This document shows, piece after piece, positions 1-7,000 of a stretch of 12,457 nt of DNA. A program made the position numbers and the translations under genes. The stretch lies in contig JAKVCE010000036.1 of NCBI GenBank assembly GCA_022447405.1, positions 1 through 12,457 on the forward strand, read 5' to 3'. The DNA is from Planctomycetota bacterium (GTDB lineage: Bacteria; Planctomycetota; UBA1135; GCA-002686595). The notes under the pieces are model-generated. The model did no database searches. It was not told where the DNA came from and worked only from the letters and a program-made list of their open reading frames with translations. Numbering within the stretch: the first letter of the stretch is position 1; every line of letters begins with the position of its first letter.

Positions 1-503
1 TCGAAGTGCTCACTCTTTCGATAGAGAACCCAGCGTGCGAAGCGGATGAGCGGGTTGTCGTTGCATGGCTCGCTCATGATGAGCCTGCCGCCACCCCGAA
101 GCGCCGCGCAGCAGTGAGAGAGGAAGCCGACGTGGTCGCGCGTGTGGTGCAAGCTGCCCTTGCAGAACACGACGTCGAAGCACTGCGGTTGAAAGGGGAG
201 GCGCTCCGCGTCTCCTGTCACGAGCCGCGCGCCGGGGATGTACTCCTCTGAGACGCAGAGCATCGCGTGGCTGATGTCGAGGCCCACGGAGCCAGGGTGC
301 TCCTCCTCGAGCTCCGCGAGGAAGAAGCCCGTGCCGCAGCCGAGATCCAGGATCCGCTCCGCGCCCGCTGGCACGTGCGAGATCATCTCCGCGTGCCAGT
401 CCTGCTGGAAGAGCCGGGAGAACTTGAAGCTGTAGCGGAAGGCGTAGCGCGGCGCGAGGGTACGGTGCAGCTCGATCTGGGCCTGTGAGTTGGTCACTGA
501 CAT
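1..503 (-). CDS. Class I SAM-dependent methyltransferase, C-terminus cut off by window edge
   Basis: Reading the minus strand from the ATG at 501-503 gives an open frame of 167 residues that leaves the window without a stop. It has the Rossmann methyltransferase layout: glycine-rich motif I (ILDLGCGTGF, about residues 51-60) for S-adenosylmethionine, an acidic residue ending strand 2 (GLDIS, D76), the GDAERLPF segment (98-104) and FDVVFCKGSLHH (109-120), typical of the Methyltransf_11/25 group. The family methylates small molecules, lipids or sugars; the acceptor cannot be read from the sequence. No clear Shine-Dalgarno lies before the ATG. The divergent flippase suggests, weakly, a role in glycan or lipid modification. 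The frame is intact and its codon use matches neighbouring genes. The family call is secure; the substrate is unknown. Confidence 0.9.
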   Translation of the reverse strand, partial: MSVTNSQAQIELHRTLAPRYAFRYSFKFSRLFQQDWHAEMISHVPAGAERILDLGCGTGFFLAELEEEHPGSVGLDISHAMLCVSEEYIPGARLVTGDAERLPFQPQCFDVVFCKGSLHHTRDHVGFLSHCCAALRGGGRLIMSEPCNDNPLIRFARWVLYRKSEHF

Positions 504-559
504 GGTCTAAGAGGAGGCCTCTTCACGCCCTCCATCGTCCAACACGCCTCCTAGACCAT
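502..559. promoter_or_regulatory. Imperfect 13-bp inverted repeat in the divergent promoter region
   Basis: Between the divergent methyltransferase and flippase genes (504-653), ATGGTCTAAGAGG at 502-514 is matched in inverse orientation by CCTCCTAGACCAT at 547-559, with 12 of 13 positions complementary and a 32-base spacer. The left arm overlaps the methyltransferase start codon. A short hairpin (AAGAGG, loop AGG, CCTCTT; 509-523) overlaps the left arm. The symmetry could mark an operator or outward-facing regulatory elements for both genes. No convincing -35/-10 pair was seen. The repeat is visible directly; its function is inference. Confidence 0.4.
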
Positions 560-653
560 CGTGATCTCACGTTGAACAGCGCCCATATCCGAAGAATGAA
601 CTGGGCGAGCGTGGGAACCGACCCCTCTGGCTTGGCACCATGCGCCTAACACC

Positions 654-2153
654 GTGCTGAAACACATCGGATCAAACTGGGCTGTCAGCGGCCTCCAGCT
701 CGCCGCGATGATGTGGCTGACGCCCTTCATCCTCACGGAGCTCGGCCCGGACTCTAACGGGGTCTGGGTCACCATCGTCTCGATGACGGGCTTCCTCTCG
801 CTCTTCGTCATGGGCGTGCCCATGAGCACGGTGAAGCACATCGCAGAGCACGTCGCGCGCGGTGACACAGAGCGAGCCAACGGCGCGATCGGGACCAGCG
901 CAGGGATCAGCTTCGGGCTGGCTGGGTGCGCGCTCGCCGTGAGCGTCCCGCTCTACTTCGCCTTCGAGCGCGGCCTCCTCTCCAGCGCCTCCTGGTCCCT
1001 AGACGAGCTCACGCTCGACGAGGCGCGCGTCGCGTGGTGGATCATCACGGCGCAGGTCTGCAGCGCCTTCGTCATGCGCTTGCCGCTCGCGATCTTCGAC
1101 GCCCACCGTGACTTCGTCACGCGCAACCTCCTCTTAGCCACGGCGCTCGCGCTGCGCGTCGCCCTGGCCTTCGCGCTCCTCACCTGGAGGCCGAGCGTCT
1201 CGACCCTCGCCTGGTGCCCCGTGGGAGTGCAGCTCTTCGAGTGGGCTGGCGCCCTCATCCTCCTGCGGCGCCGCCACCCTGACATCCGCTTCTCCGTCAA
1301 GGCCTTCGACAAGGGGATGGTCCGCGAGATCGTCGGCTTCAGCCTCTTCGCGACCCTCGTAAACGTGGGGACGATGCTGGCCTTCCGCTCGAACGCGATG
1401 ATCATCGGCGCGTTCGGGAGCGCGAGCGATGTCACGGACTTCGACATCGGGAACAAGTTCTTCGAGCCCCTGGTCGGGATCATGATCGCGGTCGCCTCGG
1501 TCGTCCTCCCTACCAGCGCGCAGCTCGACACGCAGGGACGAAGATCAGAGCTCTCTCAGGTCTTCCTGAAGTGGTCCAAGGTGTGCGTCTCGATCGCGCT
1601 CCTCGTCGGCACCTACCTCCTCGTCCTCGGCCCGCGCTTCCTCGCCGTCTGGATCGAGCCCCGCTACGAGGACGCCTCTGGCGGCGTCTTGCGGATACTC
1701 ATGGCCTCCTTCCTCTTCTACCTCCCGGTCCGAGGGGTCGCGCTCCCGATCCTCCTCGGTCTAGGAGAGGCCAAGCGCCCCGCCGTGGGGCTCCTGAGCA
1801 TGGGCGTAGTGAACATCTGCCTCTCCATCTACCTGGTGCGGGACCACGGGATCATGGGCGTCGCCTTCGGGACGGCGATCCCCAACGTGCTCTATGCCTC
1901 GTGGGTCTTGCGGGAGGCCTGCAGGGCGCTCGATGTCAGCGTCGGCGCGTGGTGCGCCCACGTCCTCGGCCGCGCCCTGCCCGCGGCGCTGCTCCCCGCT
2001 GCGGGCCTCTACTGGCTGCTCCAGAAGCATCCGCCACAGGACATGCTCGCGCTCTGCATCGCAGGCGCTGGGAGCGTGCTCCTCTTCGCGCTCCTCTGGG
2101 TCGGCTTCGTCTATCGCGGGGACCCGGACTTCCGGCGCGGCGCTGCGGACTAG
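654..2153 (+). CDS. Polysaccharide/oligosaccharide flippase (Wzx/MATE-like membrane protein)
   Basis: This 499-residue, very hydrophobic protein has about twelve to fourteen likely membrane segments of even length, the profile and size of Polysacc_synt/Wzx flippases in the MOP superfamily. Its N-terminus (GSNWAVSGLQLAAMMWLTPF, then LGPDSNGVWVTIVSMTGFL) resembles that family's opening: two helices followed by a Gly-containing turn and a third helix. Such proteins flip lipid-linked glycans across the inner membrane before polymerisation or export. The start used is a GTG at 654 without a Shine-Dalgarno; an ATG at 640 is out of frame and stops after six codons. Its TAG stop overlaps the stop of the convergent downstream gene in one CTAG. 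A nearby methyltransferase and glycosyltransferase fit glycan synthesis. The class is confident; the glycan is unknown. Confidence 0.85.
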   Translation: MLKHIGSNWAVSGLQLAAMMWLTPFILTELGPDSNGVWVTIVSMTGFLSLFVMGVPMSTVKHIAEHVARGDTERANGAIGTSAGISFGLAGCALAVSVPLYFAFERGLLSSASWSLDELTLDEARVAWWIITAQVCSAFVMRLPLAIFDAHRDFVTRNLLLATALALRVALAFALLTWRPSVSTLAWCPVGVQLFEWAGALILLRRRHPDIRFSVKAFDKGMVREIVGFSLFATLVNVGTMLAFRSNAMIIGAFGSASDVTDFDIGNKFFEPLVGIMIAVASVVLPTSAQLDTQGRRSELSQVFLKWSKVCVSIALLVGTYLLVLGPRFLAVWIEPRYEDASGGVLRILMASFLFYLPVRGVALPILLGLGEAKRPAVGLLSMGVVNICLSIYLVRDHGIMGVAFGTAIPNVLYASWVLREACRALDVSVGAWCAHVLGRALPAALLPAAGLYWLLQKHPPQDMLALCIAGAGSVLLFALLWVGFVYRGDPDFRRGAAD

Positions 2154-3190
2154 CCCTCGCGCTGTCCGCCGCTCGGGGGCGCGGCCATCCCGAGGTGTCC
2201 GAGGACCCCGAACAAGATGAGGTTCCCGAGCTGCACGAGGTGAGCGCTCACTCCGATCGCGAGGGCGAGCTCTTTGTCGATGCCCCAAAGGCTCATCCCC
2301 AAGACCCAGCCGCCCTCCTGGGTCCCGAAGCCTGCGAAGCCGTTCACCGGCAGGGTGTTCGCGAGCGAGGCGAAGCCTGACGCGAGGACGCTCGGGGCCA
2401 CGACCGCCTCGCCATCGGGCCAGCCGAAGGCGAAGAGGAGCACGGAGTAGAACCCGACCACGCCTCCCCACAGCACGAACGAGAGCATCGTCGCTCGAGA
2501 CAGACCGCCGCCGGCGCCCGCCTGCTCAAGGGCATCACCGAAGCGGCCCACGACGCCCAAGAGCTTCGCTCCAAACTTGGTGCGGTCGAGCCGGACCAGG
2601 CGCAACACGCTAGCGAAGAGAGAGACGACCCGGCCGCGCATGATGCAGACGAGCATGGTGACTAGGCACAAGGCGGTGAAGAGCACACCGTAAGAGAGGA
2701 GCGCCGAGAGCTGTTGTGCGAGCTCCTCTGCCGAGGCCTCGGTCGCGCTCTGGGACAGGAGCAGCGGTGAGAGCAGGGTCACCGCGGCCAAGCAGGCGGT
2801 GAGGACGAAGAGGTCGAGGAGACGGCTCACGAGCAGGGAGGCCACGCTCGCGCGCGCGGGGACTCCGCCCACCTTGGAGGAGTAGAGCACGAAGGTAGCC
2901 TCGCCTGATTTCAGGGGGAGCACATAGGCCGCGAGGTTGTGGGCAGAGCTGACAGACAAGACCTGCCAGAAGGGCGGCCTGAGCTCCTCCGGCGTCAGGA
3001 CGGCGAAGCGCCAGGCCCTGAGGAGGTAGATCCCAGCGTGCACCGCGAGGGCCGCCGACCACTGGGTCAGGCTGATGCCCTTGAGGGTCTCAGAGATGTC
3101 GGAGAGCTCAATCCCACCCCAGTGAATGACCGCCCACAGGAGCCCCCCTGCCAGGGAGACAGAGGCGGCGAGGCGAAGGGAGGCTTTCAT
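2150..3190 (-). CDS. Flippase-like / LPG-synthase transmembrane family protein
   Basis: This 346-residue integral membrane protein has about eight hydrophobic segments. Family signatures of the lysylphosphatidylglycerol_synthase_TM group (UPF0104, YbhN/AglD-like) are visible: LRAWRF at 57-62, the NLAAYVLPLKSGEA stretch at 85-98 (family pattern N-x-x-x-P-x-R/K-x-G-E), and SRLLDLFVL near 122-130. The soluble aminoacyl-transfer domain of MprF is absent, so lipid lysylation is unlikely; members of this size are associated with polyprenyl-glycan or lipid translocation, but the role is poorly defined. The ATG at 3188-3190 has only a weak purine stretch upstream. It starts 50 bases after the stop of the HEAT-VWA gene on the same strand, so the two probably share a transcript. 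Its TAG stop overlaps that of the convergent flippase. Confidence 0.8.
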   Translation of the reverse strand: MKASLRLAASVSLAGGLLWAVIHWGGIELSDISETLKGISLTQWSAALAVHAGIYLLRAWRFAVLTPEELRPPFWQVLSVSSAHNLAAYVLPLKSGEATFVLYSSKVGGVPARASVASLLVSRLLDLFVLTACLAAVTLLSPLLLSQSATEASAEELAQQLSALLSYGVLFTALCLVTMLVCIMRGRVVSLFASVLRLVRLDRTKFGAKLLGVVGRFGDALEQAGAGGGLSRATMLSFVLWGGVVGFYSVLLFAFGWPDGEAVVAPSVLASGFASLANTLPVNGFAGFGTQEGGWVLGMSLWGIDKELALAIGVSAHLVQLGNLILFGVLGHLGMAAPPSGGQREG

Positions 3191-3240
3191 GGGCTCTTGG
3201 ACAGCGGCGGCGGGTGAACGCCACCACTGCTATCGGCCCC

Positions 3241-5427
3241 TCAGTCGTACCGCACGTGCGTCCCGCCGGAGTCCTCTGCCAACCACTCCAGGATCTGGAA
3301 CGAGCCGCCGACCGCGATCGAGTTGATCTCGATGTCCCGCTCGGCGTTCCAGCGCTGCACGTGCTCCCTGATCTCGAAGGGGTCGATCACGTCCCCGGTC
3401 GAGGGCTCGCCGTCCGAGAGGACGAAGATCGTGTCCACGTCCGGGTCCTCAAAGGCCTGGCGGAGCGCGCCGTAGAGGTTCGTCCCACCCATCGCGCCGA
3501 GGCGATCGACGAACTCCTTCGCCTCATCGCGGCTGCGCGCGCCGGCGTCCTGGACACCATCTTCGAGCCACGGATCGACGCCGCCTGAGAAGGTCAGGAT
3601 GTTGAAGAGCGCCTTCTGATCGAGGCCGTCGATGCACTTCTTCAGCTCTCGCTGCGCCACCGTGATGCGCGGCTCGCCCTGATCACCGACGTACTGCGCC
3701 CGGGTCACCTCGTTCATCGAGCCCGAGACGTCGATGATGAAGATCACGCGGTGCGAGATGATCCGGATCCCGAAGAACTTGACCGCGGTCACCTGCCGCA
3801 GGCGTCGCTCCTCTTCCTCCTTTCGGCGCTTCCTGAGCTCGCTCTTGGAGATGGGCTTGAAGCCTGCGCCCTCCTTATCCCACCAGGCCTCCCAGTTTCC
3901 CCAGCGCGTCCGGAAGGGCTGGCCCGTGAGGTCGAAGAGGGTGTCGGCGAACTCGTGCGCCATGCGCCCCTCTTCGCTCTTCATCTGCGCGATGATCTTC
4001 CCGACTGACTCCGGCACCCGCGCCTCCTCGAGGAGCTTCAGGGCCGCGAGGCGCGTGGACCAGTCGCTGTGATTGAGGGCTTGGTAGAGGTGTTCCATGT
4101 GCTCCCTGCCACGCTCCGCGACGGCTCCGAGCGCCGCGTTTCGTACGACCGCTTCCTCTCCCTCCAGGTACCCGAGGAGCTCAGCCTCCCACTCCTCGTC
4201 GCCCTTCAAGATCCCATCGAGTGCGACGACGCAGGCCGTGACCATGAGCGGGTCCTTCGCCTTCTTGAGCGCAGACTCCAAGTCCTTCTTGGCGGCCTCG
4301 TCCTCGCGCTCGGCGAGCGCCTCAGCGGCCGCCACCGCGACGGCGAACTCCTTGTCCTTAAGCATCCTGCCGATGGACTTCGTCAGCTTGGGGTCGTCGA
4401 GGCCGCGCGCGGCCCGAAGGTAGAAGAGCTTCTCGTGTGCCTTGCCCTTACCGACCTTCTTACCGAGAGAGCTGTTGAGCTTGTCATCTCCGAGCGACAC
4501 GAGCATGTCCGCCAAGGCCAGGCGCAGCTCCATCGGCGTGATGAAGGCCTCTCCCACCTTGATGAACTCCTTCGACACCGAAGCGCCGTTCAGCTTCATC
4601 AGGATCTGTGCGGCGACGATTCGGTTTGGCGCGAACTCTTCGAGGCGCCCGAAGGTGTCGCTGGCGAGCGCCTCAACACGTCCCCCGGTCTCCTTCTCGC
4701 CGATGTGCTCTAAGGCCATTCGACGAACCGCGGGGTTCCGATCTTCCGTGGCGCCATAGAGCTGCTCGACGTCGAACTTCTTGCAGATCGCGCCGAAGGC
4801 GAGCTCCCTGATCACCGGCAGGTTGTGGACCTTGAGCTCCTTCGGCTCGTCCTCCTCATCTCGCCCACGCCGCCGGCCTTTGGGTTTGCGTCCCCCACCG
4901 TCGGCGGAATCGTCGTTGGCCTTGCGGTCGTATAGCTCTCTGTACCAGGTGTGGTCCTCCGTCGTGGAGAGGCGCGTGTGCGCCTCCATCGCGTCCTCTC
5001 TGACGACGTCTTCTGCAGAGGACTCGATGATCATGCGCAGGAATGCGCGGCCCTTGCTGCGGCACTTGCCCAAGGCGTCGATCGCGCCGTCACGGAGCTC
5101 GCGCTCCTTGGAGCCGACGGCGACGTCCATGATCTTCTGCAGGGCGAGCTGCTCAGCGTCCGCGACGCCGTCGAGCTTGCCGAGCGCCTTGAGCGCCTCG
5201 AGGCGCATGAAGATGCTCGCCATCGAGTCGTAGGCCTCGACGAGACCCTCTGCGGCAGCCCTCGACTTGAAGTCTGCGAGCTCTTCAAAGAGCGCTGGGT
5301 CCGCCTGGTCGGTGCTCTTGGTGAGCTCTGCGATGAGCTCAGCCTCGTCAGCGACGCTGAGCTCCAGCGGCGCACGCGTAAGGGTCAAGAGCGGGCACGC
5401 GAGGGCGAGGAGGGTGATCTTGAACAT
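3241..5427 (-). CDS. Secreted HEAT-repeat protein with C-terminal von Willebrand A domain
   Basis: This 728-residue protein starts with a short hydrophobic signal (residues 1-19 or so), implying export. Residues about 45-500 are repeated paired helices of HEAT/ARM type (for example NPAVRRMALEHIG at 231-243 and AVVRNAALGAVAERG further on), broken by a charged loop at 168-198 (KPKGRRRGRDEEDEPK). A TGQPF...NWEAWW segment at 501-516 and a charged helix at 528-545 lead into the VWA domain (about 560-728). The MIDAS metal site looks complete: DVSGS (566-570), Thr in GGTN (649) and Asp in LSDGEP (672). VWA domains bind protein ligands through a divalent metal, and HEAT arrays are scaffolds, so a periplasmic or surface adaptor is likely; no enzyme motif is seen. 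The ATG at 5425-5427 follows AATCAAT, with no Shine-Dalgarno. It is probably co-transcribed with the LPG-TM-like gene. Confidence 0.88.
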   Translation of the reverse strand: MFKITLLALACPLLTLTRAPLELSVADEAELIAELTKSTDQADPALFEELADFKSRAAAEGLVEAYDSMASIFMRLEALKALGKLDGVADAEQLALQKIMDVAVGSKERELRDGAIDALGKCRSKGRAFLRMIIESSAEDVVREDAMEAHTRLSTTEDHTWYRELYDRKANDDSADGGGRKPKGRRRGRDEEDEPKELKVHNLPVIRELAFGAICKKFDVEQLYGATEDRNPAVRRMALEHIGEKETGGRVEALASDTFGRLEEFAPNRIVAAQILMKLNGASVSKEFIKVGEAFITPMELRLALADMLVSLGDDKLNSSLGKKVGKGKAHEKLFYLRAARGLDDPKLTKSIGRMLKDKEFAVAVAAAEALAEREDEAAKKDLESALKKAKDPLMVTACVVALDGILKGDEEWEAELLGYLEGEEAVVRNAALGAVAERGREHMEHLYQALNHSDWSTRLAALKLLEEARVPESVGKIIAQMKSEEGRMAHEFADTLFDLTGQPFRTRWGNWEAWWDKEGAGFKPISKSELRKRRKEEEERRLRQVTAVKFFGIRIISHRVIFIIDVSGSMNEVTRAQYVGDQGEPRITVAQRELKKCIDGLDQKALFNILTFSGGVDPWLEDGVQDAGARSRDEAKEFVDRLGAMGGTNLYGALRQAFEDPDVDTIFVLSDGEPSTGDVIDPFEIREHVQRWNAERDIEINSIAVGGSFQILEWLAEDSGGTHVRYD

Positions 5428-5518
5428 ATTGATTAGGCGCGAGAGGGCGCGGTCGGGTTCCAGAGACGGCCCTGATTCTCGGAGGCCCCCACTGAAGGTG
5501 TCAACTTCTGCCCCCGCA

Positions 5519-5532
5519 GAGGTCGATACCTC
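5519..5532. promoter_or_regulatory. Short palindrome in divergent intergenic region
   Basis: GAGGT-CGAT-ACCTC is a perfect 5-bp inverted repeat 21 bases before the ribosome binding site of the 5565 gene, within the 137-base divergent region 5428-5564. It could be an operator or a small leader hairpin; its shortness makes chance plausible. No convincing promoter hexamers were seen here. Confidence 0.2.
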
Positions 5533-5553
5533 GGGACTGCCCCTCCACCTACC

Positions 5554-5559
5554 AAGGAG
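5554..5559 (+). promoter_or_regulatory. Shine-Dalgarno site for the gene at 5565
   Basis: AAGGAG stands five bases before a GTG codon. It is the clearest ribosome binding site in the window and fixes the start of the small downstream gene. Most other genes here lack one. Confidence 0.7.
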
Positions 5560-5564
5560 CCCCC

Positions 5565-5987
5565 GTGATCCGCCAAGACCCCGACCGACTGCGTGAACAA
5601 GCCGCCCGCCGCCTCCTGCGAAGGATCCGTGATCTGAACCTCGGAGACGGGACCGTCCACCTGCAGGACGGGCAGACGGTCCGGATCACAGGCTGCACGA
5701 GCCTCGACCACCCCGTCGAGCGCGGGGTCCGCTACCGCATCAGCTTCAGCGACGGCTCGACAGAGGTCGTTGAGCTCGAGTGGAAGGATGGGCGCATCTT
5801 CGCGAGGCGCACACGAGAGGACAAAGAAGAGCTCGACTGCGAGGCCTCCTTCGGCCTGAACGGTCACCCCACGGGGCTCGTAGAGCTCGCCGGCCTGCGC
5901 TCCTCCATCGACCTCTCCACGGCCTCGCCAGAGGACTTCGAGGAGCTCTTGGGCCGCATCGTCGAGGCGACGGTCGCCGTCGCCTGA
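5565..5987 (+). CDS. Small hypothetical protein, no recognised domain
   Basis: This encodes 140 residues, starting at a GTG fixed by AAGGAG at 5554-5559. I do not recognise a family. Residues 1-20 are a basic amphipathic helix (DPDRLREQAARRLLRRI). Residues about 22-82 alternate short strands and Gly/Asp turns (LGDGTVHLQDGQTVRI, GVRYRISFSDGSTEVVELEW), suggesting a small beta domain. The rest is acidic and helical (SPEDFEELLGRIVEATVAVA). There is no signal peptide or membrane segment, so it is probably cytoplasmic. It stands alone, divergent from the HEAT-VWA gene and converging on the glycosyltransferase, whose stop is two bases away. Codon use matches the neighbours, and the start signal supports this strand over the long antisense frame covering part of it. 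It is probably real, with unknown function. Confidence 0.7.
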   Translation: MIRQDPDRLREQAARRLLRRIRDLNLGDGTVHLQDGQTVRITGCTSLDHPVERGVRYRISFSDGSTEVVELEWKDGRIFARRTREDKEELDCEASFGLNGHPTGLVELAGLRSSIDLSTASPEDFEELLGRIVEATVAVA

Positions 5988-5988
5988 G

Positions 5989-6927
5989 CTAGAGGCGAGC
6001 GCGCTTGCAGATGAGGTCCGCGAAGAGACCCATGGTCAAGATCTGCATCGTCGCGACGAAGAGGAGCACCGTCTTGTCACCGAGGTTCGGCGGGCTCTCC
6101 CAGAACAGGTCGTAGCCCAGTGAGGCGGCGAAGCCCAGGCCCACGAACCAGGTCAACGGATAGAAGACCTTCAGCGGGTTGAAGTAGAGCACCGTCTTCA
6201 CGATCAAGGCGAGGAAGCCGAGGGTGTCTCGGATCGGTCTGATCTTGGAGCGGCCCTTCCGCGCGGCGTAGTCGATCGGCAGGTACTCGATGTGGTGATG
6301 ATTCGTCAGCGCCGCGAGGGTGATCGTGGTGGTGAAGCTGAAGCCCTTGGGCAAGATCCCTCTGTAGGCCAAGACAAAGTCTCTCTTGAACGCGCGCAGC
6401 CCCGAGTTCAGGTCGGGGATCGGGAACTCGGCGAGGAAGGAGGCGAGCTTCCGCAGGAAGGCCTTCGCCGGCCGGCGGATGAGCGGGATGTGGACGTCCG
6501 CGCCTGTGCGTGACCCGATCGCCATGTCCGCACCATCCTTGACGATCTCCACGAGCTCCCCGATCCGATCCTCGGGGTAGGTGCCGTCCGCGTCCGTGAT
6601 GACGACGATGTCGTGCTTCGCGGCGGCGAAGCCCGTGAGCAGCGCGGCGCCGTAGCCCTCGTTCCTGGGCTTCTCGATCACTCGTAAGGAGCTGAACTCC
6701 TCCGCGAGCCGCTTCAACGCCGCGCGGGTCCCGTCCGTCGAGCCGTCGTCGACCACGAGGATCTCGAGCTCGCCCTCGTCAAAGCTGAGCCCGCCGAGCC
6801 TGCGGACGACCCCCTCGATCCCGTCCTCCTCGTTGAACGCCGGGACGACGATAGAGGTCCCGGTGTACGCCGCCTGCGGCGCCGCGTCAGCGCGCTCTGT
6901 CAGAGAGCTCTCGATGGGCTGTGTCAT
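5989..6927 (-). CDS. Family 2 glycosyltransferase, DPM1/polyprenyl-phosphate type
   Basis: From the ATG at 6925-6927 the protein is 312 residues. The GT-A fold is clear: SIVVPAFNEED (25-35), ILVVDDGSTDGT (56-67) for nucleotide-sugar binding, NEGYGAALLTGFAAA (89-103), the metal-binding DAD in ITDADGTYPED (Asp112, Asp114), AIGSRTG (136-142), and DLNSGLRAFKRD (172-183), typical of dolichol/polyprenyl-phosphate sugar transferases. Two C-terminal membrane helices (about 251-273 and 285-305) anchor it, as in many undecaprenyl-phosphate glycosyltransferases. It probably moves a sugar from a nucleotide donor to a polyprenyl carrier. The frame stays open upstream to a TTG at 6972 and an in-frame GTG at 6939; I prefer the ATG because conservation should begin around residue 25 and no start has a Shine-Dalgarno. 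mutY lies upstream on the same strand. Confidence 0.9.
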   Translation of the reverse strand: MTQPIESSLTERADAAPQAAYTGTSIVVPAFNEEDGIEGVVRRLGGLSFDEGELEILVVDDGSTDGTRAALKRLAEEFSSLRVIEKPRNEGYGAALLTGFAAAKHDIVVITDADGTYPEDRIGELVEIVKDGADMAIGSRTGADVHIPLIRRPAKAFLRKLASFLAEFPIPDLNSGLRAFKRDFVLAYRGILPKGFSFTTTITLAALTNHHHIEYLPIDYAARKGRSKIRPIRDTLGFLALIVKTVLYFNPLKVFYPLTWFVGLGFAASLGYDLFWESPPNLGDKTVLLFVATMQILTMGLFADLICKRARL

Positions 6928-6938
6928 GGTCTCGCTCA

Positions 6939-6950
6939 CTAGAGGTCTAG
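6939..6950. promoter_or_regulatory. CTAGA-GG-TCTAG palindrome before the glycosyltransferase start
   Basis: A 12-base inverted repeat (5-bp arms, 2-base centre) lies 11 bases upstream of the preferred glycosyltransferase ATG. Together with the next base it contains CCTAGACC on the minus strand, an 8-mer also present at 550-557 in the methyltransferase/flippase intergenic region. It may be a regulator site; the evidence is the symmetry and the shared 8-mer only. Confidence 0.2.
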
Positions 6951-7000
6951 GCCGCCGGCTCAGGACGACCAATGGAGCATACCCCCCGAGGGAGGCCGAA

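Noticed and set aside
1571..2380. Long Arg/Pro-rich frame overlapping the flippase and the convergent gene
   Set aside because: Shadow of the flippase frame: composition is dominated by Arg, Pro and Leu and it crosses two real genes with clear family features.
5392..5427. Lipobox-like LALAC at the N-terminus of the HEAT-VWA protein
   Set aside because: Position -3 is Ala rather than Leu/Val/Ile and the hydrophobic stretch before Cys11 is only about ten residues, too short for a lipoprotein signal.
5433..5867. 144-codon minus-strand frame opposite the 5565 gene
   Set aside because: It is antisense to a frame with a strong ribosome binding site and typical codon use, and shows no domain features.
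6928..6972. N-terminal extension of the glycosyltransferase to a TTG at 6972
   Set aside because: The extra 15 residues are Arg/Pro-rich with no family similarity, and the ATG at 6925-6927 already leaves 24 residues before the first conserved strand.
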